Below, one piece after another: positions 8,647 through 16,657 of a stretch of 64,000 bases of DNA. The DNA comes from CBDDIP01 sp965229005 (lineage in GTDB: Bacteria > Actinomycetota > Acidimicrobiia > Acidimicrobiales > Ilumatobacteraceae). The first letter of the stretch is position 1; every line of letters starts with the position of its first letter. A program made the position numbers and the translations under genes. A model generated the notes under the pieces. That model was not told where the DNA came from and searched no databases. It saw nothing but the letters and a program-made list of their open reading frames with translations. The stretch is taken from positions 3,720,001-3,784,000 of the forward strand of contig CBDDIP010000002.1 of assembly GCA_965229005.1 (NCBI GenBank), in the 5' to 3' direction.

Positions 8647-10884
8647 TCAGCCGCCCTCGGTGCCGAGGAACACGGCGCGGACGAGGTCGTCGCGCTCGGC
8701 CAGCTCGGCCGCCGGACCCTCGAAGCGAACCTGACCCTTCTCCAGGAAGATGGCGCGGTCGGCCAGCGACAGCGCGACGTTCAGCGATTGCTCGACGATG
8801 AGCATCGCCATCCCTTCGCTGCGCAGCTGAGCAACGACGTCGAGCAGCTCACCGACCACCACGGGGGCGAGCCCCAGCGACAGCTCGTCGATGATCAGCA
8901 CGGTCGGATCGCGGGTCAGCGCCATCGCCATCGCCAGCATCTGCTGCTGTCCGCCCGACAGCGAGCCGGCACGTTGCGAGCGCCGCTCGACGAGCGCCGG
9001 GAACCGCCGCAGTGAGCGCTCGACGCGCGCTGCCACGCCGCTCGAGCCGTCCACGTCCTCACCGCGATGGATGAACGCGGCCATGCGCATGTTGGCCTCG
9101 ACGCTCATCGACGGGAACACGCCGTCACCGCCGGCGATCGACACGATCCCCAACCGAGCGCGTTGCTCGGGCGAGACGTACGTGATGTTCGAGCCGTTCA
9201 ACCGGACGACGCCGACGCTCGGCGTCATCAACCCGGTTGCGACGCGCAGGATGGTGCTCTTGCCCGCGCCGTTGGTGCCGAGCAACGCGAGCACCTCGCC
9301 GCGGCGCACCTCGATGGCGACGTCGAAGAGGACCTGCACGTTGCCGTACGACACGTCGACGCCGTGCAGCTGCAGCACCGGGACGCCGAGCGGATCGGCA
9401 CGACGACGGTCGCCGTCGGCTCGTTCCTCGATCAGCTCGTCGGACACGAGACGCAGGTCGCCGACCACCGATCCGGCACCGCGCAGGAGGAGGATCCCGC
9501 CGAGGATGGTCGACGGGACGAGCAGCACGAGGATCGTGGTGCGCGGGCCGTAGGCGTTGGTCAGCGGCAGTGAGGCGAGCGCACCGCCGGTGGCGCCGAC
9601 GAAGAACATGAACACCGACCCCATCGCCGCGCCAAGGCCGCGCATCCGGTACGGCACGACGGCCTGGAGCAGCGCGAACACCATCGGGAACGCGGAGGTC
9701 AACAACACCGCCTGCGGGATGCTCAACAACGCGAACACGACGATGTTCGGGGCGAACAGCTGGACTGGCGTGAGGAACGCGGCGGGGATCGTCAGCCGGC
9801 CGAGCAGCCGCAGCACCCGTGCCGGGTCGGTGCGGAACATGCGGTCGTAGGCACGCCCGACGAAGGGGATGGTGACCAGCGAGACGACCGCCGGGATCGT
9901 CGCCACCCAACCGCGCTCGAACGCCCCGAGACCGAAGCGCTCCTCGATGAACAAGTTGGCCAGCACTGGCAAGGTGACGAGCCCGAAGCCCATCGCCGAC
10001 AGCGCCAGGATCACGCTGCGCAACGTGCGGATCGACCGCAGCCGAGCGAACCCGGCCTCCACCGAGATCGGCATCGCCACCGGCTCGTCGGTGACGACTG
10101 CGGACACCGACGAGTCCGGCGCCGCAACGCCGCCGACGACGTCCTCGATCTCCCAGCGACCGCGCGTGGGTTCCGGAAGCGCGAACGCCAACCAGGCCAG
10201 CACGAGCACCGGCAGGCCGACCAACAGGTAGACCCACCGCCACCCTTCGACGCCACCAGCGATCGCCGCGATCGCCCCGACGAGCAACGGGCTGATCGTC
10301 GCCATGATCCGTCCGGCGATCCCTCCTGCCGCAGCCAACCGACCGCGCACGCCGAGCGGGTAGGCGTCAGCGAGCATCGATCCGTGCACCGGGCCGGTGT
10401 TGGCCTTGGCCACGCCTCCCCCGAGCCGGGTGAGGAAGAACGTGAAGATGTTGCCGGCCAGGCCGGACAGCACGAGCATCGCCGTGAACACGATGCTGGA
10501 CACGCCGACGATGGGTCCGCGACGCACGCGGTCGGCCAGCCAGCCCATCGGCACCGCGCCGAGAACGATGAAGGCTCCGGCCGCAGCGGTGAGGAAGACG
10601 ATCGCCCCGTTGCTCACGCCGAACGTGCGGGCGATGTCGGGGGCGAGCACGGCGAGCGCGGCGCTCTCGAGCTCGTCGAAGGAGTTGATCAACGTGAGCA
10701 CGACGAAGATCGACGGACCGCCGAGTCGCAGTCCCTGGCGCAGCGTCAGCTCACTGCTCCCGACCCCGGGCAGCTTGCCCGGTTCGACGACGGTCTCGGC
10801 GCGAGCGCGAAGCCGCCGGTCCTCCTCCTCGAGCATCGTGGTGGCCAGCGCACCGATGCCCGCCGAGGGTTGTTCGTCGGTCAC
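8647..10884 (-). CDS. Fusion of an MFS transporter with a LivF-type ABC ATPase
   Basis: The 745-residue protein joins two unrelated transport modules. Residues about 50-480 form a major-facilitator-type membrane domain: many hydrophobic segments, GWLADRVRRGP as the loop 2-3 motif, and a repeat-like second half. Residues about 505-745 are a LivF-type ATPase with Walker A GTNGAGKST, the signature LSGGQQQ, Walker B VLIIDELSLG and the LivF-specific SLGLAP. The MFS half replaces no known ABC part, because permeases LivH and LivM are in the next gene. The GTG start overlaps the binding-protein stop by 4 bases (GTGA). The ATPase presumably pairs with the LivG domain of the neighbouring fusion, tethering an MFS protein to the importer. 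Confidence 0.88.
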   Translation of the reverse strand: MTDEQPSAGIGALATTMLEEEDRRLRARAETVVEPGKLPGVGSSELTLRQGLRLGGPSIFVVLTLINSFDELESAALAVLAPDIARTFGVSNGAIVFLTAAAGAFIVLGAVPMGWLADRVRRGPIVGVSSIVFTAMLVLSGLAGNIFTFFLTRLGGGVAKANTGPVHGSMLADAYPLGVRGRLAAAGGIAGRIMATISPLLVGAIAAIAGGVEGWRWVYLLVGLPVLVLAWLAFALPEPTRGRWEIEDVVGGVAAPDSSVSAVVTDEPVAMPISVEAGFARLRSIRTLRSVILALSAMGFGLVTLPVLANLFIEERFGLGAFERGWVATIPAVVSLVTIPFVGRAYDRMFRTDPARVLRLLGRLTIPAAFLTPVQLFAPNIVVFALLSIPQAVLLTSAFPMVFALLQAVVPYRMRGLGAAMGSVFMFFVGATGGALASLPLTNAYGPRTTILVLLVPSTILGGILLLRGAGSVVGDLRLVSDELIEERADGDRRRADPLGVPVLQLHGVDVSYGNVQVLFDVAIEVRRGEVLALLGTNGAGKSTILRVATGLMTPSVGVVRLNGSNITYVSPEQRARLGIVSIAGGDGVFPSMSVEANMRMAAFIHRGEDVDGSSGVAARVERSLRRFPALVERRSQRAGSLSGGQQQMLAMAMALTRDPTVLIIDELSLGLAPVVVGELLDVVAQLRSEGMAMLIVEQSLNVALSLADRAIFLEKGQVRFEGPAAELAERDDLVRAVFLGTEGG

Positions 10885-12254
10885 GACACCTGGATGGGAT
10901 CACCGTCGAGCAGGAACCGGGCAGCGGCATCGTCGTAGTCGTAGATGCCGATCGCGTCGCCGACGCTGTGCTTGGTCGGCGTCAGCGACCCGAACGGCAC
11001 ACCGGGCAGCTCGACGGTGCCGAGTGCGTCGGCTGCCGCTCCGAACGTCTCCGGCGTGAGGTCGACACCGGCCTTCTCGGCGACGTGCACGAACAGGCGG
11101 AAGGCGGCGCACTGGTTGGCGATGCCGTTCAGGCTCGATGCCTCGATCGTGTCCAGGTCGATCGGCTCCTCGGGGCCGCTGGCGTTGAACTCCTCGACGC
11201 ACTCGACGACCAGCGGATCGGCAACCAGCTCCTCCTTGGACGGGATGTACGGCGCAGCGACGAGGACATCGGCCAGGCTCGATGCGTCGACACCGGATCC
11301 GGCGACGAAGTCGGCGCTGATCGCCTGGGCAGAGGTCGCCAGGACCTGCTCGGGGAACCAGCCGTTGCGCTGGAAGGCGACCAGCACGTTGGTGAAGTTG
11401 GAGACGTTGAGCACCACCTCGACGCCCTCGGACTGCATCTTGGCGACGATCGCATCGAGTGCCTGATCCTGCGCCGCGGTGTCGTCGCCGAAGTCGTCGA
11501 GCACGGCCGACACCACGACATCGACGCCGGCGTCGTCCAGCAGCGGCTTGATCGACCCGTCCGTCACGGCGACGTCCTGCGCCTCCGTGTACAGCCCGAC
11601 CTTCTTGCCCTCCAGCAGCCCGCGCTCGATGAACGACTGGACCCCTGCCGAGCGCTGGAGGTCGTCCGCCATCTCGATCGCCAGGAACGGCGCCTTTGCT
11701 CGTGCGTCGCGTTCGGCGGACTGCCCGAACAGACCGATGTACGGCGTCTCGTGGGTCTCGGTGATGCACAGCGACGTGTCGCCGAGGAGCAGCCCCGTCG
11801 CGGCAAAGACCTTGTCGTCCTCGGTGAGGGCAACGCAGGCAGCTTCCGCCTGCGCATCGCCGATCGGCAGGTACGGCGCGAACGCCAGCTCGACGTTGCG
11901 GCCGAGCACGCCGCCGCGATCGTTCTGCGCATCGATCCATGCTTGGTAGAGCTCCTCGGCACCCGGGCCGTCCCAGGCGACGCCGAGCGCACGAACCTCA
12001 TCGGGATCGATGCCCGCTACTCCCAGCTTGATGGTCGTCTTCGTCACGCCCGTCCAGCTGTCGGTCTGCTCCCCACCGGCCGTGACGGGAACATCGGTTG
12101 CGCTGGTCGGAACCGTCGCCGGCGGCGTCGTGTCGGGCACGGTCGGGTTCCCCACCGTCTCCGATGGCGACGACGGTGTGGTCGAGGTGGCCGCATCCGA
12201 CGAGCACGCGCCGAGCAGGATGGCGACGGCAGCGACGACAGGTAGAGAGCGCAA
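10881..12254 (-). CDS. Branched-chain-type ABC substrate-binding lipoprotein (LivK-like)
   Basis: The 457-residue protein begins with a signal peptide ending in the lipobox LLGAC (Cys17). A Ser/Thr/Pro linker of about 50 residues follows, then a type I periplasmic-binding fold starting near residue 72 (TTIKLGVAGIDPDEV). The domain keeps the family pattern of a long solute-binding core (Peripla_BP_6), including a region resembling AFQRNGWFPE. It is the first gene of the operon with the MFS-LivF fusion, the LivHMG fusion and the esterase. The ligand cannot be predicted. Its upstream region is shared with the divergent hydrolase gene at 12376. Confidence 0.88.
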   Translation of the reverse strand: MRSLPVVAAVAILLGACSSDAATSTTPSSPSETVGNPTVPDTTPPATVPTSATDVPVTAGGEQTDSWTGVTKTTIKLGVAGIDPDEVRALGVAWDGPGAEELYQAWIDAQNDRGGVLGRNVELAFAPYLPIGDAQAEAACVALTEDDKVFAATGLLLGDTSLCITETHETPYIGLFGQSAERDARAKAPFLAIEMADDLQRSAGVQSFIERGLLEGKKVGLYTEAQDVAVTDGSIKPLLDDAGVDVVVSAVLDDFGDDTAAQDQALDAIVAKMQSEGVEVVLNVSNFTNVLVAFQRNGWFPEQVLATSAQAISADFVAGSGVDASSLADVLVAAPYIPSKEELVADPLVVECVEEFNASGPEEPIDLDTIEASSLNGIANQCAAFRLFVHVAEKAGVDLTPETFGAAADALGTVELPGVPFGSLTPTKHSVGDAIGIYDYDDAAARFLLDGDPIQVS

Positions 12255-12330
12255 TGGATTCCCCTTGGATCGACAGTTGGATCAGCGATGTCCCCACAGC
12301 ACGACGGCGCATCATCGATGTTCGTTACGC

Positions 12331-12342
12331 TGTGATCTCACA
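12331..12342. promoter_or_regulatory. Short palindrome between divergent genes, candidate operator
   Basis: TGTGATCTCACA is an inverted repeat with 5-bp arms (TGTGA/TCACA) and a 2-bp centre. It lies in the 121-bp space between the binding-protein gene (minus) and the hydrolase gene (plus). It sits within the likely spacer above a TATCAG box at 12349-12354 that would serve the hydrolase. The arms equal CRP half-sites but the centre is too short for a CRP site, so a GntR-type or other dimeric regulator is as likely. No regulator gene adjoins it. Confidence 0.35.
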
Positions 12343-12375
12343 AACTCTATCAGAACACTTGGAGGCGAGTTCAAG

Positions 12376-13164
12376 ATGCGGATCACCACCGGTGGCACCG
12401 TCCTGCACGTGGCTCGCTGGACGGGTGCGCCCGAGCGTTCGCCGCCGACGTTGCTGGCGCTGCACGGGTTCGTGGGCAGCAGCAACGATTGGGCGAAGGT
12501 CGCCCCTGCCCTGACCCGACACGTCGACGTCCTCGCCCCGGACCACCGTGGGCACGGCCGAAGTGCCAACACCGGACGCGCCGATACGTACACGTTCGAA
12601 CAGCTGGCGTCGGATGTCGACGGCGTCGCCACGCAGTGCTGCCCGCCGAGCTACCACCTCCTCGGCCACTCGATGGGCGGTGTGCTGGCGCTGATGCACG
12701 CGCTCGCCCACCCCGATCGCGTGCGCTCGCTGATCTTGATGGACACCGCTGCCGAACCTCAGCGAGCCATCCCCCGTCCACTCGTCTCGGCCGCCGCACG
12801 ACTGGCTCGCGGTCCGGCCCTGGAGCGCACGATCGCGACGATCGCCCGGCTGGCGCGCCACCCGCTGGACGAGGAGGCACGCCTGGCGCTGCGCGGCCTG
12901 GATCCGGAAGCGCTGCGCTCCCTGGCAGGTGAGCTCGGACACCACCCGTCGCTGGTCCACCGACTCGGCGAGGTTCGCTGCCCCACCACGGTCATCGTCG
13001 GCGCACGCGACCGCGGGCTGCGCGCTGCCGCCGATCAGCTCGCCACCGGCATCGCCGGCGCCGACCTCGTCGTCATCCCGAACGCCGGCCACAGCCCGCA
13101 GACCGACAACCCCGACGCCTGGACCACCGCAGTCCTCGACCACCTGGCAGGCGCTGCCGGTTGA
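12376..13164 (+). CDS. Alpha/beta hydrolase
   Basis: The 262-residue enzyme has the classical alpha/beta-hydrolase layout: oxyanion-hole segment LHGFVGSSNDW near residue 30, then DHRGHGRS near 56. The nucleophile is Ser99 in GHSMGG, a late Asp lies in VGARDRG, and the catalytic His is in NAGHSPQ. It resembles MenH or haloperoxidase-type hydrolases, but there is no menaquinone context. The ATG at 12376 is preceded by GGAGG at 12361-12365, which decides the start. It is divergent from the transporter operon, and the short shared promoter region raises the possibility of co-regulation. The substrate is unknown. Confidence 0.8.
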   Translation: MRITTGGTVLHVARWTGAPERSPPTLLALHGFVGSSNDWAKVAPALTRHVDVLAPDHRGHGRSANTGRADTYTFEQLASDVDGVATQCCPPSYHLLGHSMGGVLALMHALAHPDRVRSLILMDTAAEPQRAIPRPLVSAAARLARGPALERTIATIARLARHPLDEEARLALRGLDPEALRSLAGELGHHPSLVHRLGEVRCPTTVIVGARDRGLRAAADQLATGIAGADLVVIPNAGHSPQTDNPDAWTTAVLDHLAGAAG

Positions 13165-13174
13165 CGATCGCGGG

Positions 13175-13927
13175 TCAGCGCACCTCGCACTGGCGGCGGT
13201 AGGGATCGAGCGTGGGGTGGCCGGGGTCGAGCTCGGTGACGAGCACGTCGATGCGATCGATCGGCAGGCATCGTGCCGTGCCCCGCTGCCCGAGCTTGCT
13301 CGAGTCGACGGCGACGACGACCTGGCCGCTGACGTCGGCCAGTGCCAACTTCACTTCGGCCTCCTCGAGCGTCGACTCGGTGGTGCCGTGGCGCGGGTCG
13401 AGGCCGGCGGCCGAGACGAAGAAGCGCCGCAGCAACAGGTCGCGCGCCGCGCGCGTCGCCAACGGACCGACCAGCGAACCGGTACGTGGATCGAGTTGGC
13501 CCCCGGTGGCCAACGCGGTGATGCCGCTGTGCCCGCTGAGCACCGAGAAGCTCTCCAGGCTGTTGGTCACGACGGTGAGGTCGCGCGCGTCGACCAGTCG
13601 AGCGGCCAGCCGTTGCAACGTGGAGGACGCATCGATGCCGATCGCCCCGCCTTCGCCGACGAGGTGCAGCAGCTTGTCGGCGATGCGGTCCTTGGCCTTG
13701 GCCTGCTTGCCGAACCGGTCGGCGAACGGCTGCGGCCCACGAGCCAGCGCGCCGCCGCGGACGCGCCGGGCGATGCCTTCGTCGACGAGCATGTCGAGGT
13801 CGCGGCGCACGGTCATCTCGCTGACCCCGAGCTCGTCGGCCAGCTCGGCGACGCGCACCCGTCCCGTGGCGTCCAGCTCGGAGCGGATGCGTTGCAGGCG
13901 GTCGATGGAGTCCACGCTCACGGGCAC
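13175..13927 (-). CDS. DeoR-family transcriptional regulator
   Basis: The 250-residue protein has an N-terminal DeoR helix-turn-helix at residues 8-60 (VRVAELADELGVSEMTVRRDLDML is the recognition region). A DeoR C-terminal sensor domain follows, with the GIDASSTLQRLA and TNSLE segments that contact phosphorylated sugars in family members. Such proteins are usually repressors of sugar or nucleoside catabolism genes. No sugar operon adjoins it; it follows the methyltransferase gene by 59 nt in the same direction. The start is a GTG at 13927; a second in-frame GTG a few codons later is an alternative. Confidence 0.85.
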   Translation of the reverse strand: MPVSVDSIDRLQRIRSELDATGRVRVAELADELGVSEMTVRRDLDMLVDEGIARRVRGGALARGPQPFADRFGKQAKAKDRIADKLLHLVGEGGAIGIDASSTLQRLAARLVDARDLTVVTNSLESFSVLSGHSGITALATGGQLDPRTGSLVGPLATRAARDLLLRRFFVSAAGLDPRHGTTESTLEEAEVKLALADVSGQVVVAVDSSKLGQRGTARCLPIDRIDVLVTELDPGHPTLDPYRRQCEVR

Positions 13928-13986
13928 AGACTAGAGGGCACTCCTGCGTGAACGCACACGATCGAACAGGGAGCCGGCCAGCGGGT

Positions 13987-14778
13987 TCAGCCGGGCAGGC
14001 GACCCCAGAACAAGATCCGCCGGAACGGGAAGAAGTACGGCTCGTGGCGGCCGATGCGATCGAGGAGCGCCGCTTCGTACTGCTCGACGAAGCGCCGGAA
14101 CAGCTCGGGTGGCAGCCGCTTCTCGAAGCGCGTCAGCGTCGTGCCGCGCACCCACTCGACCACGTCACGGCTGCTCGGCAACACGTGCGGGTACACCTGC
14201 AGGCGCACGTGCTGGCGTTCGAACCCGAGCGAGTGCAGCAGTGAGGCGTACTCCTCCGGCTCGAGGACGTTGACCGCCACCGGGTCCACCGGCGGACCGT
14301 CGACGCCGAACGCCGCGGCGAACTCGTCGCGAGCGGCGACCTCGCCGGCGGTGGTGTGCGAGGGCATGTAGGCGTTGGCCGGCACCTGCACGGCCAGCTG
14401 CCCGCCGGGCCCGAGCCCCGCCGTCCAGCGCGCCAGCACGCCGGCGTGATCGGGCACCCACTGCAGCGAAGCACTGGCCAGCACGAGGTCCTGATCGTGG
14501 TCCGACGTCCACGCCCCGATGTCGCCATCGGCGAACCGCACGCCGTCGTGAGCATGCTCGGCGGTCGAGGCGAGCATCGTCGGCGAGTTGTCGATGCCGA
14601 CCATCGATCCGACGCCGAGCGTCGTTGCGGCCAGTGCGGTCAGCTCGCCGGGCCCGCAGCCCAGGTCGACAGCGGTGTGCAATGCACCGGGCTCGATCAG
14701 CCCGAGGAGGTCGTGGAACGGCTGCGCCCGTTCGGTGGCAAATCGTCGGTACTGCTCAGGGTTCCAGTCGGCGGGCAC
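13987..14778 (-). CDS. tam: Trans-aconitate 2-methyltransferase
   Basis: The SAM-dependent methyltransferase of 263 residues matches the Tam family. It opens with ADWNPEQYRRFATERAQPF, the family's diagnostic start, then has motif I VDLGCGPGELT (residues about 37-47) and the SNASLQW-equivalent region reading ASASLQWVPDH. Tam methylates trans-aconitate, a spontaneous aconitase inhibitor, to its monomethyl ester and so detoxifies it. The enzyme is cytoplasmic. The GTG start at 14778 lies 7 nt below a TACCAT box and lacks a ribosome site, consistent with leaderless translation. The gene is followed by the DeoR regulator gene. Confidence 0.88.
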   Translation of the reverse strand: MPADWNPEQYRRFATERAQPFHDLLGLIEPGALHTAVDLGCGPGELTALAATTLGVGSMVGIDNSPTMLASTAEHAHDGVRFADGDIGAWTSDHDQDLVLASASLQWVPDHAGVLARWTAGLGPGGQLAVQVPANAYMPSHTTAGEVAARDEFAAAFGVDGPPVDPVAVNVLEPEEYASLLHSLGFERQHVRLQVYPHVLPSSRDVVEWVRGTTLTRFEKRLPPELFRRFVEQYEAALLDRIGRHEPYFFPFRRILFWGRLPG

Positions 14779-14779
14779 G

Positions 14780-14798
14780 ACTTGTATGGTACTTGTAT
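14780..14798. repeat. 11-bp-spaced direct repeat over the tam promoter
   Basis: ACTTGTAT occurs twice, at 14780-14787 and 14791-14798. The start-to-start distance is 11 bp, about one helical turn. The copies cover the -10 region of the tam promoter, so a regulator bound to one face of the DNA could block it. Confidence 0.45.
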
Positions 14799-14815
14799 TG
14801 TCTCGCTCGGTTCAA
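14786..14815 (-). promoter_or_regulatory. Putative tam promoter, leaderless geometry
   Basis: On the minus strand TTGAAC (14815-14810) is followed after 18 nt by TACCAT (14791-14786). The GTG start codon begins 7 nt further on, so transcription would start at or next to the start codon. No Shine-Dalgarno sequence is present. Confidence 0.5.
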
Positions 14816-14829
14816 CCCCAAAACAGCCA

Positions 14830-14871
14830 ATGGGCGCGAGACCGACGAGTGCTCGTCGATCGCGCGCCCAT
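14830..14871 (-). terminator. Terminator hairpin after the diiron protein gene
   Basis: A two-part stem is present. ATGGGCGCG (14830-14838) pairs with CGCGCCCAT (14863-14871), enclosing a 4/4 internal loop and a second stem CGACGAG (14843-14849) with CTCGTCG (14852-14858). On the minus strand the hairpin is followed by TGGCTGTTTTGGGG, a short T run. It lies 15 nt after the stop of the gene at 14887-16023. Confidence 0.65.
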
Positions 14872-14886
14872 GTGGCGCAGAACAGA

Positions 14887-16023
14887 TCAGTGCGGGTGCA
14901 CGACGGCCGGGGCGTCGGCCCCGAGCTCGAACTTGAGGTACTCCTCGCCGGTGTCCTCCCAGTCCTCGAACTGGATGACACCGATCTCCTCGAAGCGACG
15001 GCGCAGCCACTTGTCGTTGCGGTCGAGCAGGCCGAGCTTCTTCGTGTTCGGCACGATCTTGCTGAACAGCATCTGCTGGAACATCGTGCGGGTCGGGTCG
15101 GCCAGCACCAACGGGACGATGTCGCGCACGTTGACGCCCATCCGCTCCCAGACCTCCTGCTGCATGAAGCGGTCGCGCATGCGGATGGCCGCCTCGAAGG
15201 CGAACTCCTGGCGATCCTTCATCTCCGCGTCGGTCATCTGGTCGTAGACCTCCTTCAGGCTGAGCACGCCGAAGGCCACGTGGCGGGCCTCGTCGCTCAT
15301 CACGTAGCGGAGGAGCTGCTTGAGCAGCGGCTCGCTGGTGATCTGGTGGAGGAAGCCGAAGGCGGCCAGGGCGAGGCCCTCGACCATGACCTGCATGCCG
15401 AGGTAGGTCATGTCCCAGCGGCTGTCGTTGATGATGTCGTCGAGCAGCATCCGCAGGTGGGCGTTGACCTGGTACTCGCCGCCGAGCTTCTCCTGCAGGT
15501 AGCGACCGAAGACCTCGACGTGGCGAGCCTCGTCGACGACCTGCGTCGACGCGTACAGCTTGGCGTCGTACCACGGGACGGTCTCGACGATCTTGGCGGT
15601 GCAGATCAGCGCACCCTGCTCACCGTGGAGGAACTGGCTGAGCTGCCAGTTGAGGCCCTCGGCGCCGAACTCCAGCCACTCCTTGTCGCCCCACTTGGCG
15701 ACGGGGGTGCCGGCGTAGACGGACTCGTCGACACCCTTGCCGAGCAGCTCCTGGTTGGCCAGGACCTCCTTCTCGACGTCGACCTCGGTGTCCCAGGGCA
15801 GGTCCGTGGTGGCGTTCCACTGGCCGACCTTGGCCTTCTCGTACAGCTTGCGCAGCTGCGGACGAGCCAACGTGTAGTCCCAGGTGAACACCGAGTCGGC
15901 GTTGTTCTTGACGACGTGCTCGATGTCGTTGGGGTCGGCGGTCGGGATGGCGAGGATGGCCTCGATGTCGTTGATCTCGGCGCGGCCGATGATCTCTTCG
16001 TTGGTGCCGTGGGTGATGGTCAT
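14887..16023 (-). CDS. Ferritin-like diiron carboxylate protein (R2-like oxidase/oxygenase)
   Basis: The 378-residue protein has two four-helix-bundle metal motifs typical of diiron-carboxylate enzymes. Glu135 (FLHGE) pairs with Glu165 and His168 (DEARH); Glu215 (VMVEG) pairs with Glu245 and His248 (a second DEARH). The repeated EARH layout is shared with ribonucleotide-reductase R2 and R2-like oxidases. The rest lacks the R2 radical-transfer C-terminus, so an oxygenase, oxidase or desaturase role is more likely than nucleotide reduction. It starts 5 nt after the TetR stop, with AGGAGC as ribosome site inside the TetR gene end, and closes with a strong terminator. The TetR partner probably senses its substrate or product. 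Confidence 0.8.
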   Translation of the reverse strand: MTITHGTNEEIIGRAEINDIEAILAIPTADPNDIEHVVKNNADSVFTWDYTLARPQLRKLYEKAKVGQWNATTDLPWDTEVDVEKEVLANQELLGKGVDESVYAGTPVAKWGDKEWLEFGAEGLNWQLSQFLHGEQGALICTAKIVETVPWYDAKLYASTQVVDEARHVEVFGRYLQEKLGGEYQVNAHLRMLLDDIINDSRWDMTYLGMQVMVEGLALAAFGFLHQITSEPLLKQLLRYVMSDEARHVAFGVLSLKEVYDQMTDAEMKDRQEFAFEAAIRMRDRFMQQEVWERMGVNVRDIVPLVLADPTRTMFQQMLFSKIVPNTKKLGLLDRNDKWLRRRFEEIGVIQFEDWEDTGEEYLKFELGADAPAVVHPH

Positions 16024-16027
16024 GTGA

Positions 16028-16606
16028 CTAGCTCCTGATGAGTGAGGACTCGAAGCCCGGAAGGATGAAGGTTCGGATGAATTCGCGGGTCTGGTCGACG
16101 TCGGTGAGGTCGATCTGCTCGGACGGGGCGAGGAAGTAGGAGATGACGAGGCGGGCGAGCAGCTCGACGAGGCGGGCGCTCTGCTTGCGCGGCAGGAAGT
16201 CGTCGACGAGCGGCGACAGGAACAGCGTGGCGACGCGGATGATCCGCGGCACGCCGTCGACGGTGAGGTTGGAGAGCACCTCGCCCGGCTCGGAGGCGAG
16301 CATCGTGGCCAGGTGTTGGTCGGCGCGCAGCTCGAGGATGGCGTTGACCATCGTGCGCACGACCACCTCTTCCAGGCTGTCGGCGCCCTCGACGTGCTCG
16401 CGCAGTCGGGTCATGAAGTCTTCGAGCTCACGCACCCGCAGGGCCTCGAACAGCACGTCCTTGCCGCCGGGGAACATGCGATAGAGCGTGGCGCGTGAGA
16501 CGCGGGCCTCGGCGGCGATGTCGTCGATGGTCACCTTGGCCACGCCCCACCGCTCGCAGCAGGCCTTGGCGGCATCGAGCACGCGCTGCTCAGCAGAATT
16601 CCCCAT
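16028..16606 (-). CDS. TetR-family repressor of the diiron protein operon
   Basis: The 192-residue regulator has an N-terminal TetR helix-turn-helix (residues 8-55, with VTIDDIAAEARVSRATLYRMFPGGKD) and a helical ligand-binding domain. The ATG at 16606 is followed by the diiron protein gene in the same operon. A palindrome with 6-bp arms lies over its own promoter, indicating autoregulation. TetR proteins with the RATLYRMFPGGKD type of helix often control lipid or aromatic metabolism genes in Actinobacteria, which is only suggestive here. The ligand is unknown. Confidence 0.87.
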   Translation of the reverse strand: MGNSAEQRVLDAAKACCERWGVAKVTIDDIAAEARVSRATLYRMFPGGKDVLFEALRVRELEDFMTRLREHVEGADSLEEVVVRTMVNAILELRADQHLATMLASEPGEVLSNLTVDGVPRIIRVATLFLSPLVDDFLPRKQSARLVELLARLVISYFLAPSEQIDLTDVDQTREFIRTFILPGFESSLIRS

Positions 16607-16609
16607 TGA

Positions 16610-16643
16610 TGAGACAGTAAGACGGGAACCGTCTCAGCGTCAA
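16610..16643 (-). promoter_or_regulatory. Promoter and operator of the TetR-diiron operon
   Basis: On the minus strand TTGACG (16643-16638) is followed after 18 nt by TACTGT (16619-16614). The inverted repeat TGAGAC-N15-GTCTCA spans 16610-16636 and covers the spacer and -10 box. Its position between the promoter elements and immediately before the TetR start codon fits an autorepressor operator. Confidence 0.55.
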
Positions 16644-16657
16644 GGGGTTGACAGCGA

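Noticed and set aside
5643..8801. Very long open frame on the plus strand (over 1,000 codons)
   Set aside because: It lies antisense to the LivHMG fusion; the translation is low-complexity Arg/His/Asp/Glu-rich, typical of a high-G+C shadow, with no domain.
12331..12342. CRP binding site
   Set aside because: The half-sites match TGTGA/TCACA but the spacing is 2 bp rather than 6, so it was kept only as an unassigned palindrome.
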